Positions 1-8,608 of a stretch of 41,185 nt of DNA are shown piece by piece. A program made the translations under genes and the position numbers. The notes under the pieces were generated by a model. The model was not told where the DNA came from. It made no database searches and was given only the letters and a program-made list of their open reading frames with translations. How positions within the stretch are numbered: position 1 is the stretch's first letter; each line of letters opens with the position of its first letter. This DNA is from an uncultured Candidatus Saccharibacteria bacterium (GTDB lineage Bacteria; Patescibacteriota; Saccharimonadia; Saccharimonadales; Saccharimonadaceae), in contig CAPNAV010000006.1 of NCBI GenBank assembly GCA_948663575.1, positions 1 through 41,185 of the forward strand, given 5' to 3'.

Positions 1-75
1 ATCTAGCTAGCGCGCATAAGCATGCGCTAGTAGCAGGAATTATGCAACAAGACCGGTAAAATCCCAGTTTTATTC

Positions 76-471
76 TTACTGTGGTACAACTTTCGACACA
101 AAATTCACAATCGAGAACGCCAACAACGCAATCACCAACCCCACTAATCCATATAAAATCGCATTTCTACCTTTTTGCGCCTTACCTGGATCACCATTAC
201 TCGTTACATACACAACTCCACCATAAATGACCACTCCAACCGCCACTACTCCAAGCATACCAAGCACGATAGATATCATCATATTTGCCACATCTCCCAC
301 CTGCTTCTCCGTAGTACAGCCCGCCGCCTCCTTCAATTCGTCGCTCAGAGTCTCGTCATCACACACCGAAGTCCCTGCCGCTTTAGCATCCAACGACACC
401 CCCAGTAATGGTAATCCCACCATACCTAAAAACATCATCACCCCAACAATAATCAACCTCCTACTTCGCAT
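76..471 (-). CDS. T4SS pilin-like protein (VirB2/TrbC-like), single unit
   Basis: A 131-aa small membrane protein. It has a basic N-terminus and hydrophobic signal region (about residues 1-32), a short Cys-containing exported stretch, and two hydrophobic helices separated by a polar loop with NGDPGKAQKGR (about residues 92-102). That loop between two helices is typical of the short VirB2-like pilins of CPR bacteria, which would polymerise into a pilus or remain as membrane subunits of the secretion machine. A TTG lies one codon earlier, but I chose the ATG at 471 because a strong Shine-Dalgarno GGGAGGAG (complement of 478-485) sits 6 nt upstream of it. The start overlaps the end of the upstream gene by 11 nt, so the two are translationally coupled. 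The large T4SS operon is divergent on the other side of a shared promoter region. Family assignment is by pattern; the role is inferred. Confidence 0.75.
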   Translation of the reverse strand: MRSRRLIIVGVMMFLGMVGLPLLGVSLDAKAAGTSVCDDETLSDELKEAAGCTTEKQVGDVANMMISIVLGMLGVVAVGVVIYGGVVYVTSNGDPGKAQKGRNAILYGLVGLVIALLAFSIVNFVSKVVPQ

Positions 472-1201
472 CAATCGCTCCTCCCACAGACTTAATTATC
501 ACAGACGTAATAATCGACGCCAAAATCACAATTACTAAACCAATCACCGCGTACATCACTCCATGCTTAGCTTTCTGTACTTTACTCGCCTCCCCTTGCG
601 ACAGCATAAAATCCGCCCCACTCTTAATCAAGAATACCACCGCCACTAAACCAGCCATCGCATATGCCCAAGAAAACACATTCTGCAAATTCTCTTTCTT
701 AAACTCGTGCGCTTGCAAATCGTCCATACCAGACACATTATTCATCCCTAGCACAAAAATCAGCGTATTCACAATCACCGACGCTCCCATAGCAATCACC
801 ACACCAATCACCGCCGACGACAGCGTCTTTTTACCCTTCGCCGCTTTACCGGGATCACCCTGCGACATAATATACATATATCCACCATACACCACCATCG
901 CCAACGCAATATATCCAATCGCCAGGGTTAAATCGAATACAATATTCAATACAATATGCCATACAAAGCTGGCCAAACCCGTCCCAGATTCATCCACATT
1001 CGGCGCGTTAATATTTCCACTCTCATCCGCCACCCCATCATACCAAGGCTTAAACCCTAAAAAAGTACCCGCCATATATCCAGCCACCCCAGATGACGAA
1101 CTATCCGCATATACAGGCTGAGCCGGCTGCAAACAAATCGTCAAAAATCCTAACACCCCCATCAAAACTACAGCTAGAATACTCCCGAAAACCTTCTTCA
1201 T
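461..1201 (-). CDS. T4SS pilin-like protein with two tandem pilin units
   Basis: A 246-aa membrane protein with an N-terminal signal region (about residues 1-32, ending near YADS). Two copies of the same pattern follow: hydrophobic helix, polar loop, hydrophobic helix. The first loop reads SQGDPGKAAKGKK (about 113-125) and the second SQGEASKVQKAKH (about 201-213), an offset of 88 residues. This looks like an internal duplication, or fusion, of the VirB2-like pilin unit also encoded by the next gene. The ATG at 1201 is preceded by AGGGG, a plausible ribosome-binding site. It is the first gene of a two-gene operon facing away from the T4SS operon. A fused double pilin could be a structural or stoichiometric variant, or a membrane platform component rather than a pilus subunit; the sequence cannot decide. 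Confidence 0.75.
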   Translation of the reverse strand: MKKVFGSILAVVLMGVLGFLTICLQPAQPVYADSSSSGVAGYMAGTFLGFKPWYDGVADESGNINAPNVDESGTGLASFVWHIVLNIVFDLTLAIGYIALAMVVYGGYMYIMSQGDPGKAAKGKKTLSSAVIGVVIAMGASVIVNTLIFVLGMNNVSGMDDLQAHEFKKENLQNVFSWAYAMAGLVAVVFLIKSGADFMLSQGEASKVQKAKHGVMYAVIGLVIVILASIITSVIIKSVGGAIDAK

Positions 1202-1342
1202 ACCCCTATCTTAGCATACCTCTTCTACATTTTCCATAAAATCACCAAAAATATCAAACATCACACATGGTAGGTCTTTATTGCAATAGTATTAAACAAT
1301 GCATATAACAAAGACAATTTTCTCAAAAAGGAAAAAATATGC

Positions 1343-1371
1343 TTGACTAAAACGCTTATGTGTGATATAAT
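1343..1371 (+). promoter_or_regulatory. Sigma70-type promoter of the T4SS operon
   Basis: TTGACT at 1343-1348 and a perfect TATAAT at 1366-1371 are separated by 17 nt, the ideal spacing. A short dyad (ACCCC 1381-1385, GGGGT 1393-1397) lies in the predicted 5' leader before the ATG at 1414. Unlike many genes here, this operon has a leader of about 35 nt. Confidence 0.8.
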
Positions 1372-1413
1372 GCACATGTAACCCCGCTAACAGGGGTAAT
1401 TGGGAAAGTTTTT

Positions 1414-4400
1414 ATGAAAAAACCTACGAAAAGATTATTTGCAATCTTATCCCTACTTTTTGGGCTGTTTTTTGGCGCCACTTTTTCTGTAATCGCCAAT
1501 ACTCCGGCCTACGCTGATGAATGGATTACCGTCACTCCTATCCCCTTAAATCCTACCTTGCCACCAGAGGGGAATGACAACAACACTCCTACCGACCAGC
1601 CCTCTCTCGACAATCCCGATAATACCGAACAGACCGGCGATACTGATAACGACGACAATACCGACGATTCCGAAAACAGTGACAATAATAATGATGACGA
1701 CGAAAACTCAAAATCCGTCGCCGATACCTGTAAAGAACAGACTGGTGCCCTCTATTGGATCGTCTGCCCGACCACAGGCCTCATCGCCTCTATGAGCGAC
1801 AACCTTTATGTCGCCATCAATGACCTCTTGGAAATCTCCCCTATCACCATGGACAATTCCTCTCCTGTTTATGTCGTCTGGCAATACGCCCGCAATATCA
1901 CCAATATCCTCTTCGTTATCTTCCTTCTTATCGTTATCTATTCCCAACTCACCGGCGCCGGTCTCAACAACTACGGCGTCAAACGCATTCTTCCGCGCCT
2001 TATCATTGCTGTCGTTCTCGTTAACTTAAGCTTTCTCATCTGTGCTCTAGGTGTGGATATTAGTAATATTATCGGTAGCAATCTCCGTAATGTTCTTGGC
2101 GGTCTTCAAGAACAAATTATAGTCAACAGTACCGCCACCGACATCGATCTATCTCTATCCACAATTCTCAGCGCTGTTCTCAGCGGCGGCACTATCGGAG
2201 CTGTTACAATTAGCGCTATCGGTGGTGGTGGCTACGTATTCTTCACTCTCATGATTATTCTTCTTGGCGCTATCATCTCTATTATTGCTGGACTTATCAC
2301 TATTGCCGCCCGCCAAGCCGTTGTTGCCCTCCTTATCATGGTTGCACCGCTCGCCTTCGTCACCTACCTCCTTCCAAACACCGAAAAATGGTTCAATAAA
2401 TGGAAAGATCTCCTCATCCGTATGCTCATTTTCTATCCTGCATTTAGCCTTCTCTTCGGTGCATCTCAGCTCCTCGGTTACGCCGTCATCACATCCGCCG
2501 AAAATGCCCTTGGCGTTCTCTTAGGTGTCGCCATACAATTCTTCCCACTTATCGGTTCTTGGTCGCTCATGAAAATGTCTGGCACCATTCTCAACTCTCT
2601 CAACACCAGCCTGCACCGCCTGGCTTCTCCAGTACAAAAAGCCGCCTCCAAATGGGCTCTCAGCAAAGCCGAGGAATCTCGCCAGGAATACCTTGCCAAC
2701 TCATACGCTTCTGGCGCCAGACTTCGTCGCTATCTAGATTACCGCCGCGAACTCCGCGAACTCAACACCCGTAATGCTGTCGGCATCCGTCGCGGTAAAG
2801 CCATTGAGTCCGCCCTCACTAAGGCCTCTGGTAGCACCGGACGTGACGAAACCGGCCTCCTCACCTGGGATCCAGAAGCTAACCGTTATGTCCGCAACGC
2901 AAAGCTTGCCAGCCTCTATGACACCCGCGCTAAAACCGCTGGCGCCCTCCATCAAAACACGCTCAGTAGCTACGACACCCTCTTTGGTGGCCAAGATGCT
3001 AGCAGTATTGCTGGCGCCACTGCCGAAGCCTACGAAGAAGCTATGGCTCAGCAATTCCTCGCCATCAATAACGCCGAGGCTGATCAAAAATGGCTTCTCG
3101 GTCGCTATCTCAAAGCACAAGCAAATCAGGAAACGAACCCATACGAATTCAATCGTCTCGTCAAAAGCGCTGCTGGCGCTCTCTATAACGACGGTGAAGC
3201 AGCTATCATGGGCCAAGTAATCATTAATAACGCCAACATTGAAAAGCGTCGCCGCCAAGAATGGCAAGTCCTGCAAAACAAGTTTGGTCTTGAAAAACAC
3301 AAGACTCAATTCCGCTCTATGGCGCTCAATGTTGCCAACTCCAATGATGACGGCTACGAGCTTGATATACATGGCAAAAAAATCGAAGACGAAGATTACC
3401 GCCTCATACCAGAATTAGCACATCTACATCGTGAATATCCGTACTACATCTGGAAGCATAAAGAACTTGGCAAAACCATCGAAAACGACGAATATCAAAC
3501 CCTCACTCCTGCCGAGCAAGACGAATATCGCAAAGTCAAATACCTCGATTTCAAGGACGATGATAAAAATGTCGTCACTCGCATTTATGAAGATGATGGC
3601 GCCATTATCAAAGAAATCTTTGGTACTGACGTTCCTATTGGCGATAAAATCAATAAACGCTACGCCATGCTACTGGGCATTGCCCGCAATGAACGACAAA
3701 AAACCGGTGCACTTCGCCCCTACCACGGTATTATTCGCACTGCGCTCGAAAGCTCCGGCTTCAATACTCACCACGCCGCCTTTGGCCCCATGTTCACTTC
3801 CGCAATGAATGCTGGCTATATCAATACTAATGCTGATTACTATTATCTCCTTCTTCAATGTCTCGGCGTCGCCACCAAACCAGGGAAATTCCAACAGCAA
3901 GACGCTTGGGCTTTCCAAGAAGAAGAGCGCCTCGTTAAAGCCGCCGATGACCTTGCTTTATTTGACACAATGTTTAGAGCGGACGAGATTATCGACACCG
4001 TCAACAATAACGGTAATCCTATTAAAGGTGCCCGCAGAATTACCAACGACAATGGTGTCGACTCATGGGAGACCATCGAACTCGAAGAGCTCGCCACTAT
4101 GTCCAATCAAGACGTTCTTAAGGCTCGCCAAGACTACGTTAAACATATTCAAATGCCCAAGACCTTTAAGGCTATCGCCGGCAATCTTGGCCGTAAAATG
4201 TCTCCAGAAGCCTTATCCTCCCTCAAACCTGGCGCCGCTCCTGCTATGCTCAGCCTTCTAAACAGCCTCATCAGCCTCAACCAGAAAAATCTCGACAGCT
4301 CTATTCCGTTCGAGGATCGTCTCGATGGTGGTGTTGACCTCTTCAGCATTCCAGATGGCGAATCTATCTACAACCAAGTCTTGTCCGTTAAAGACGATCT

Positions 4401-4881
4401 CGAAAAGCATCTTCGAGAAGTTTCCGAAGGCCGCTTCGAATATGACCCAGACTACATTAATCCTGAATACGCCGCCAAGCACTCCAAAAAGAAAGCTTCC
4501 GACCGTCAAACTATCAATAATCTTGCTGATCAGCTCGCTCGTAGCACCGAAGCTCGTCGTCTATACAACGAGCGCAACAATATAAACAAACTTATTGAAC
4601 AAGTCCAGGATTATACCATGGTCGCTCATCAAACTAAGACCGTCGAAGTTCTCACCGACGCACTCAAAGATCTCTTTCAGAATACCGAATGCCTCATGGA
4701 TCATCAAAGCGAATGTAGTGATTTCATTAACGATTACACCACTATGCCATACGCCACCGACGGTGAAGCCACCAGACAGCAAATTGCCGATCCATACAAT
4801 GCTTACGAAAAAGACCAAATCGACAACCTTAGCAATGCTATCATAAATTTCATCTCCAATATTGATCCTAACCAATCCTAA
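1414..4881 (+). CDS. VirB6/TrbL-like T4SS polytopic membrane protein with large C-terminal domain
   Basis: An 1155-aa protein. Residues 1-34 form a signal sequence (cleavage likely near AYADE). Residues 50-100 are an Asp/Asn/Thr-rich, probably extracellular linker. About six hydrophobic segments follow (roughly 160-178, 195-215, 258-296, 298-320, 335-358, 365-385). The segment around NTEKWFNKWKDLLIRML then YPAFSLLFG resembles the VirB6/TrbL inner-membrane channel family. From about residue 400 to the end there is a long charged, mostly helical soluble region without a motif I recognise, probably cytoplasmic or coiled-coil. VirB6 proteins form the inner-membrane part of the translocation channel; bacterial homologues with large extra domains are known. 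It is first in the operon, followed after 90 bp by the PrgI-like gene. The family call rests on hydrophobic pattern, size and context. Confidence 0.7.
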   Translation: MKKPTKRLFAILSLLFGLFFGATFSVIANTPAYADEWITVTPIPLNPTLPPEGNDNNTPTDQPSLDNPDNTEQTGDTDNDDNTDDSENSDNNNDDDENSKSVADTCKEQTGALYWIVCPTTGLIASMSDNLYVAINDLLEISPITMDNSSPVYVVWQYARNITNILFVIFLLIVIYSQLTGAGLNNYGVKRILPRLIIAVVLVNLSFLICALGVDISNIIGSNLRNVLGGLQEQIIVNSTATDIDLSLSTILSAVLSGGTIGAVTISAIGGGGYVFFTLMIILLGAIISIIAGLITIAARQAVVALLIMVAPLAFVTYLLPNTEKWFNKWKDLLIRMLIFYPAFSLLFGASQLLGYAVITSAENALGVLLGVAIQFFPLIGSWSLMKMSGTILNSLNTSLHRLASPVQKAASKWALSKAEESRQEYLANSYASGARLRRYLDYRRELRELNTRNAVGIRRGKAIESALTKASGSTGRDETGLLTWDPEANRYVRNAKLASLYDTRAKTAGALHQNTLSSYDTLFGGQDASSIAGATAEAYEEAMAQQFLAINNAEADQKWLLGRYLKAQANQETNPYEFNRLVKSAAGALYNDGEAAIMGQVIINNANIEKRRRQEWQVLQNKFGLEKHKTQFRSMALNVANSNDDGYELDIHGKKIEDEDYRLIPELAHLHREYPYYIWKHKELGKTIENDEYQTLTPAEQDEYRKVKYLDFKDDDKNVVTRIYEDDGAIIKEIFGTDVPIGDKINKRYAMLLGIARNERQKTGALRPYHGIIRTALESSGFNTHHAAFGPMFTSAMNAGYINTNADYYYLLLQCLGVATKPGKFQQQDAWAFQEEERLVKAADDLALFDTMFRADEIIDTVNNNGNPIKGARRITNDNGVDSWETIELEELATMSNQDVLKARQDYVKHIQMPKTFKAIAGNLGRKMSPEALSSLKPGAAPAMLSLLNSLISLNQKNLDSSIPFEDRLDGGVDLFSIPDGESIYNQVLSVKDDLEKHLREVSEGRFEYDPDYINPEYAAKHSKKKASDRQTINNLADQLARSTEARRLYNERNNINKLIEQVQDYTMVAHQTKTVEVLTDALKDLFQNTECLMDHQSECSDFINDYTTMPYATDGEATRQQIADPYNAYEKDQIDNLSNAIINFISNIDPNQS

Positions 4882-4957
4882 CCTCCACAAACAGGGAACG
4901 AAACTTTTCCATAAAAGCTAACATATATAATATATCCTTGCATCTCATCTTTTGTGC

Positions 4958-4963
4958 TATAAT
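4958..4963 (+). promoter_or_regulatory. -10 box just upstream of the PrgI-like gene
   Basis: A perfect TATAAT lies 8 nt before the ATG at 4972, in the 90-bp gap after the VirB6-like gene. No well-spaced -35 is visible (TTGCAT at 4938-4943 leaves only 14 nt). Transcription from it would give a nearly leaderless mRNA, an internal start within the operon. Confidence 0.45.
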
Positions 4964-4971
4964 AAATACAT

Positions 4972-5871
4972 ATGGCGACATACAAAGTTCCGCAAGACGT
5001 TGAGGCGGATGATAAGCTATTGGGACCATTTTCATTTAGGCAGTTTGTCTACCTAATGATTGTTTTGGGTATGGTCGTATTGGCCGTTGGCCTTTGGCAA
5101 CTGTTCCCACTATTAGCCATCATCCCTATCCCTTTTGCGCTCTTTTTCGGCATCCTCGCCCTCCCTATCAAGAAAGACCAGCCCATGGAGACATATTTTG
5201 CCGCCCTAATTTCCTTCTATACTAAGCCCAATAAGCGTCTCTGGCTTCCTGGTCAAAGCGAATCTACCATCCTCATTACCGCCCCCAAAACCGTCGAAGC
5301 ATCTCGTACTCGCGATCTTACCCCTAGTGATGCTAGCCATCGCCTCTCCTTCCTTGCCGAACTTGTCGATAGTGAGGGTCAAGCCATCAAATACGCTAAT
5401 ACTTCTATGAAAGATGAATTCTATGCCGAAGCTTACAACACTACCGACATGTTCGACCAAGGGAATCAAATCTACGGCATAGATAACACCCTACGTCAAG
5501 AACGCCACGAGTCCGCCCTCAACCAAATGCGCAATGCTATCCAAAAATCCGAAGAATCATCAGCCGCATATGCTCAAATTTCAGGCCAACGTAATATCCA
5601 GCCTCGCGATGGTTTTACCGGCACTATGAACGACTATCTCCCATCCGGTGCCCTTGCCACTATTTCCGGATTCGAATCTCCTGCTGTCGTTCAACCTATT
5701 TATACTCCAACTAGCACTCCTGAATACCCTTATCAAAACAACGCACCCTACCCAAATCAACCCACTGTCGCCCAACCCGCCCCGCAACCCCCTCGTCAAG
5801 AAACCCTTCAAGAACAATCCGACCGCATCCGTCGCGAAAACGAAAGTGAAATTTTCATACCATTACATTAA
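4972..5871 (+). CDS. PrgI-family T4SS protein
   Basis: A 299-aa protein. The first 110 residues match the PrgI family pattern: a short polar start (MATYKVPQDV), the segment KLLGPFSFRQF, two closely spaced membrane helices (about 25-45 and 47-66), PIKKDQPME, and a conserved YxxxxRLWLPG-like segment. PrgI family proteins are small inner-membrane components found beside VirB4 in Gram-positive and CPR conjugation systems, functionally comparable to VirB3. Here an extra tail of about 190 residues is predicted to be disordered and becomes Pro/Gln-rich near the end. The gene sits directly before the two VirB4 genes with a 9-bp gap, which supports the call. Confidence 0.8.
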   Translation: MATYKVPQDVEADDKLLGPFSFRQFVYLMIVLGMVVLAVGLWQLFPLLAIIPIPFALFFGILALPIKKDQPMETYFAALISFYTKPNKRLWLPGQSESTILITAPKTVEASRTRDLTPSDASHRLSFLAELVDSEGQAIKYANTSMKDEFYAEAYNTTDMFDQGNQIYGIDNTLRQERHESALNQMRNAIQKSEESSAAYAQISGQRNIQPRDGFTGTMNDYLPSGALATISGFESPAVVQPIYTPTSTPEYPYQNNAPYPNQPTVAQPAPQPPRQETLQEQSDRIRRENESEIFIPLH

Positions 5872-5880
5872 GGAGTCAAT

Positions 5881-6777
5881 ATGAACCCACAAAACAATCT
5901 AGGCTATCGTAACTCCGGCCCCATTCCACAAGGCCAACCCGTTGCTCAGGGCTACGGAGCGAACGCCCAAGCTCGCGCCATGGCTGCCAACCAAACTATC
6001 AATCAGCCTATTAATATGCAGCAAGCTCAGCAGCCTGACATGCCAGATGACCGTCAAATCCTCTCCTCCACCACAGAAGCTCCCAAGGTTATCGAAAATC
6101 CGCTTTCCACCCAATCCTCACTCATGATTTCTGAGCTCCGAGACGGCATCGTCATCATGAAAGATGGTTCTTTCCGCGCCGTTGTTGCTTGTCAATCTAT
6201 TAACTTTGATCTCATGTCGGCCACCGAACGCGAAGGTGTTGAATATAGTTTCCAAAATTTTCTCAACTCTCTCAATTTCACCATTCAAATCCTTGTCCGC
6301 TCCCAGCGCGTCGATATTGGTCCATATATCGATCGTCTTTCGGCTATTCGCCGCAATAATGATAATATGCTACTCGGAGTCCTTATGGACGACTATATCA
6401 ACTTCATTGACCTCCTGTCTCAAGAAGCCAACATTATGGATAAATCCTTTTTCATTGTTATTCCGTACTACAGTTCCGCTGACGCCGAGGCTATTGTTAA
6501 TCAAACCAAAAACCTCTTCAAGACCTTTAGTCGCAAAGCTCCAGAAGTCACCCGTATCAACCGTGCCACTTACGACAAAGCTATCGACGAGCTCAATAAT
6601 CGCGTCGAATCTGTCATTTCTGGACTTTTCCAAATTGGCATCCAATCCGTCCGCCTCAAGACTAATGATCTCAGCAAACTTTATTACAATTTCAACAACC
6701 CCGACACCGCTGTTCGTGAACCTCTAGTTGATTTCAGCAAACTCGCTACTACATATGTAAGAAAGGGAACAAACTAA
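5881..6777 (+). CDS. VirB4/TraC-like N-terminal domain as a separate protein
   Basis: A 298-aa soluble protein. After a Gln/Asn-rich tail of about 75 residues comes a folded region beginning near ISELRDGIVIMKDGSFRAVV and continuing through YSFQNFLNSLNFTIQILVRSQ. This looks like the N-terminal domain of VirB4/TraC/CagE ATPases, which docks onto the inner-membrane complex. There is no Walker A motif. The following gene, 1 bp downstream, carries the ATPase motor domains, so VirB4 appears to be split into two co-translated polypeptides. AAGGAG lies 7 nt before the start. The assignment is by pattern and position. Confidence 0.7.
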   Translation: MNPQNNLGYRNSGPIPQGQPVAQGYGANAQARAMAANQTINQPINMQQAQQPDMPDDRQILSSTTEAPKVIENPLSTQSSLMISELRDGIVIMKDGSFRAVVACQSINFDLMSATEREGVEYSFQNFLNSLNFTIQILVRSQRVDIGPYIDRLSAIRRNNDNMLLGVLMDDYINFIDLLSQEANIMDKSFFIVIPYYSSADAEAIVNQTKNLFKTFSRKAPEVTRINRATYDKAIDELNNRVESVISGLFQIGIQSVRLKTNDLSKLYYNFNNPDTAVREPLVDFSKLATTYVRKGTN

Positions 6778-6778
6778 T

Positions 6779-8605
6779 ATGGCCAAAATGAAAAAAGCCA
6801 AACTCACTGCCGCCGAAATTGCTCTCCGATCTCAGGCTGCCGAAGAAGCTGAGATTCAGCAAGCTTTTGAACAGGGTATCACCACCTTGCGCGATCTTAT
6901 TTCGCCTAGTTCCATTGAAATTCACTCCTCGTACTTCCGTCTTGGCACTAAATATGGTCGCACTATCTACGTCTACGCCTATCCTCGCTCACTATATACT
7001 GGTTGGATTTCTGGTCTCATCAATATGGACGAAGTTCTTGACGTTTCTATGTATATTTATCCCGTTGATACTGCCATTATTATGAAAAACCTCCGCAAGA
7101 AGGTTACCCAACTCGAAGCCAGTTACAATGTCAACGCCGAAAGAGGTAAAGTCCGCGACCCAGAAATCGAAGCCGCCATTAACGATGCCGAAGAACTCCG
7201 CGATAAACTCCAAGTCGGTGCTGAAAAATTCTTCCGTTTTGGCTTATATATCACTATTTGGGCCGATTCGCTCGATGATCTTAATTTCGTTCAGCACAAA
7301 GTCGAGACCCTCCTTGGCCAGCAAATGATCTTTTCTAAAGTCGCCACTTCCCAACAAGAGCAGGGGATGAACAGTTGTATGCCACAATGCACCGATCAGC
7401 TCCAAATTCGCCGCAACATGAACACTGGCGCGATTTCCACTTGTTTCCCATTCACCTCTGCCGACCTCACCCAAGAAAGTGGTATTCTCTATGGCGTCAA
7501 TATGCACAATAACGGTCTCGTAATCTTCGACCGCTTTACCTTGGAAAATGCTAATCTCGTCGTCTTTGCTAAATCCGGTGCTGGTAAATCTTTCGCTGTT
7601 AAGCTTGAAGCAGTCCGATCCATGATGGTTGGCTCCGAAATTCTCATTATCGACCCAGAAAACGAATACCAAAAACTTTGTGACGCCGTCGGTGGTAGCT
7701 ATATCCGCCTCAGCCTTAACTCTGATGTCCGCATCAATCCATTCGACCTACCAAAAGTCATCGACACTGAAGATGCCAACGATGCTCTTCGCGCCAATCT
7801 CGTTACTTTGCACGGCCTTTTCCGTCTCATGCTCGGCGGTAATCAAGTTGCCGCTAATGGTCAAGTCGTCCCTGCTCTCACCGCCAACGAAGAAGCCGAT
7901 CTCGACCAAGCCCTAATTGATACCTACGCACGTGCTGGTATCACTAGCGACCCCCGTACTCATCAGGCCATTCCTCCTACCATTATCAATCTATACGATA
8001 CTCTCTTACATATGGGTGGTTCTGGTCCACAGTTAGCTCAACGCCTCCGTAAATACACTACTGGTACTTTCGCAGGCATCTTCTCTCAGCAGTCCAATAT
8101 CGACATCAACAATCAAATGGTCGTCTTTAACATTCGCGATCTTGAAGACGAGCTTCGCCCGGTTGCTATGTATATTATTCTTTCTCATATCTGGAACGTT
8201 GTTCGTGCTCAGCAAAAACGTCGTCTTCTTATCGTCGACGAGGCTTGGCAGCTCATGAAGTATGACGACTCCGCCAACTTCCTCTTTAGTCTTGCCAAAC
8301 GTGCCCGCAAATACTACCTCGGTCTCACTACTATCACTCAAGACGTCGAAGATTTCATGAGTAGCAAAATGGGTCGTGCTATTGTTGCCAACTCATCCAT
8401 GCAGCTACTTCTCAAGCAATCCTCCTCTGCCGTTGACGTTCTTTCTGATACCTTCAAACTTACCGAAGAAGAAAAGAAGCGTCTCTCCAACTTCCCAGTT
8501 GGTCAAGGTCTCTTCTTTGCTGGCCCGAATCACGTCCATATCCAGATTATCGCCTCCGAAACCGAAGAATCGCTTATCACTACCAGACCAGGAGGCAGTC
8601 GCTAA
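6779..8605 (+). CDS. virB4: VirB4-family T4SS ATPase
   Basis: A 608-aa P-loop ATPase. Walker A is KSGAGKS (about 265-271, catalytic Lys270) and Walker B is RLLIVDEAW (about 482-490, with Asp487 and Glu488). Further VirB4/TraC hallmarks include LIIDPENEY after Walker A, FNIRDLEDELRPVAMYIIL, and the TQDVEDF segment with GRAIVANS. Such ATPases energise assembly and substrate transfer in conjugation or secretion machines at the cytoplasmic face of the membrane. The start follows the previous stop by 1 bp, indicating coupling. No VirD4 coupling protein or VirB11 ATPase lies in the window; they may be to the left. Confidence 0.93.
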   Translation: MAKMKKAKLTAAEIALRSQAAEEAEIQQAFEQGITTLRDLISPSSIEIHSSYFRLGTKYGRTIYVYAYPRSLYTGWISGLINMDEVLDVSMYIYPVDTAIIMKNLRKKVTQLEASYNVNAERGKVRDPEIEAAINDAEELRDKLQVGAEKFFRFGLYITIWADSLDDLNFVQHKVETLLGQQMIFSKVATSQQEQGMNSCMPQCTDQLQIRRNMNTGAISTCFPFTSADLTQESGILYGVNMHNNGLVIFDRFTLENANLVVFAKSGAGKSFAVKLEAVRSMMVGSEILIIDPENEYQKLCDAVGGSYIRLSLNSDVRINPFDLPKVIDTEDANDALRANLVTLHGLFRLMLGGNQVAANGQVVPALTANEEADLDQALIDTYARAGITSDPRTHQAIPPTIINLYDTLLHMGGSGPQLAQRLRKYTTGTFAGIFSQQSNIDINNQMVVFNIRDLEDELRPVAMYIILSHIWNVVRAQQKRRLLIVDEAWQLMKYDDSANFLFSLAKRARKYYLGLTTITQDVEDFMSSKMGRAIVANSSMQLLLKQSSSAVDVLSDTFKLTEEEKKRLSNFPVGQGLFFAGPNHVHIQIIASETEESLITTRPGGSR

Positions 8606-8608
8606 ATT

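Noticed and set aside
7..30. Dyad CTAGCGC / GCGCTAG at the left edge as terminator of the pilin operon
   Set aside because: The 7-bp stem has a 10-nt loop and no T-run on the minus strand; too weak, and the context is cut by the window edge.
2734..3372. 212-aa minus-strand ORF inside the VirB6-like gene
   Set aside because: Opposite-strand shadow of a codon-biased gene; no start signal, no recognisable domain.
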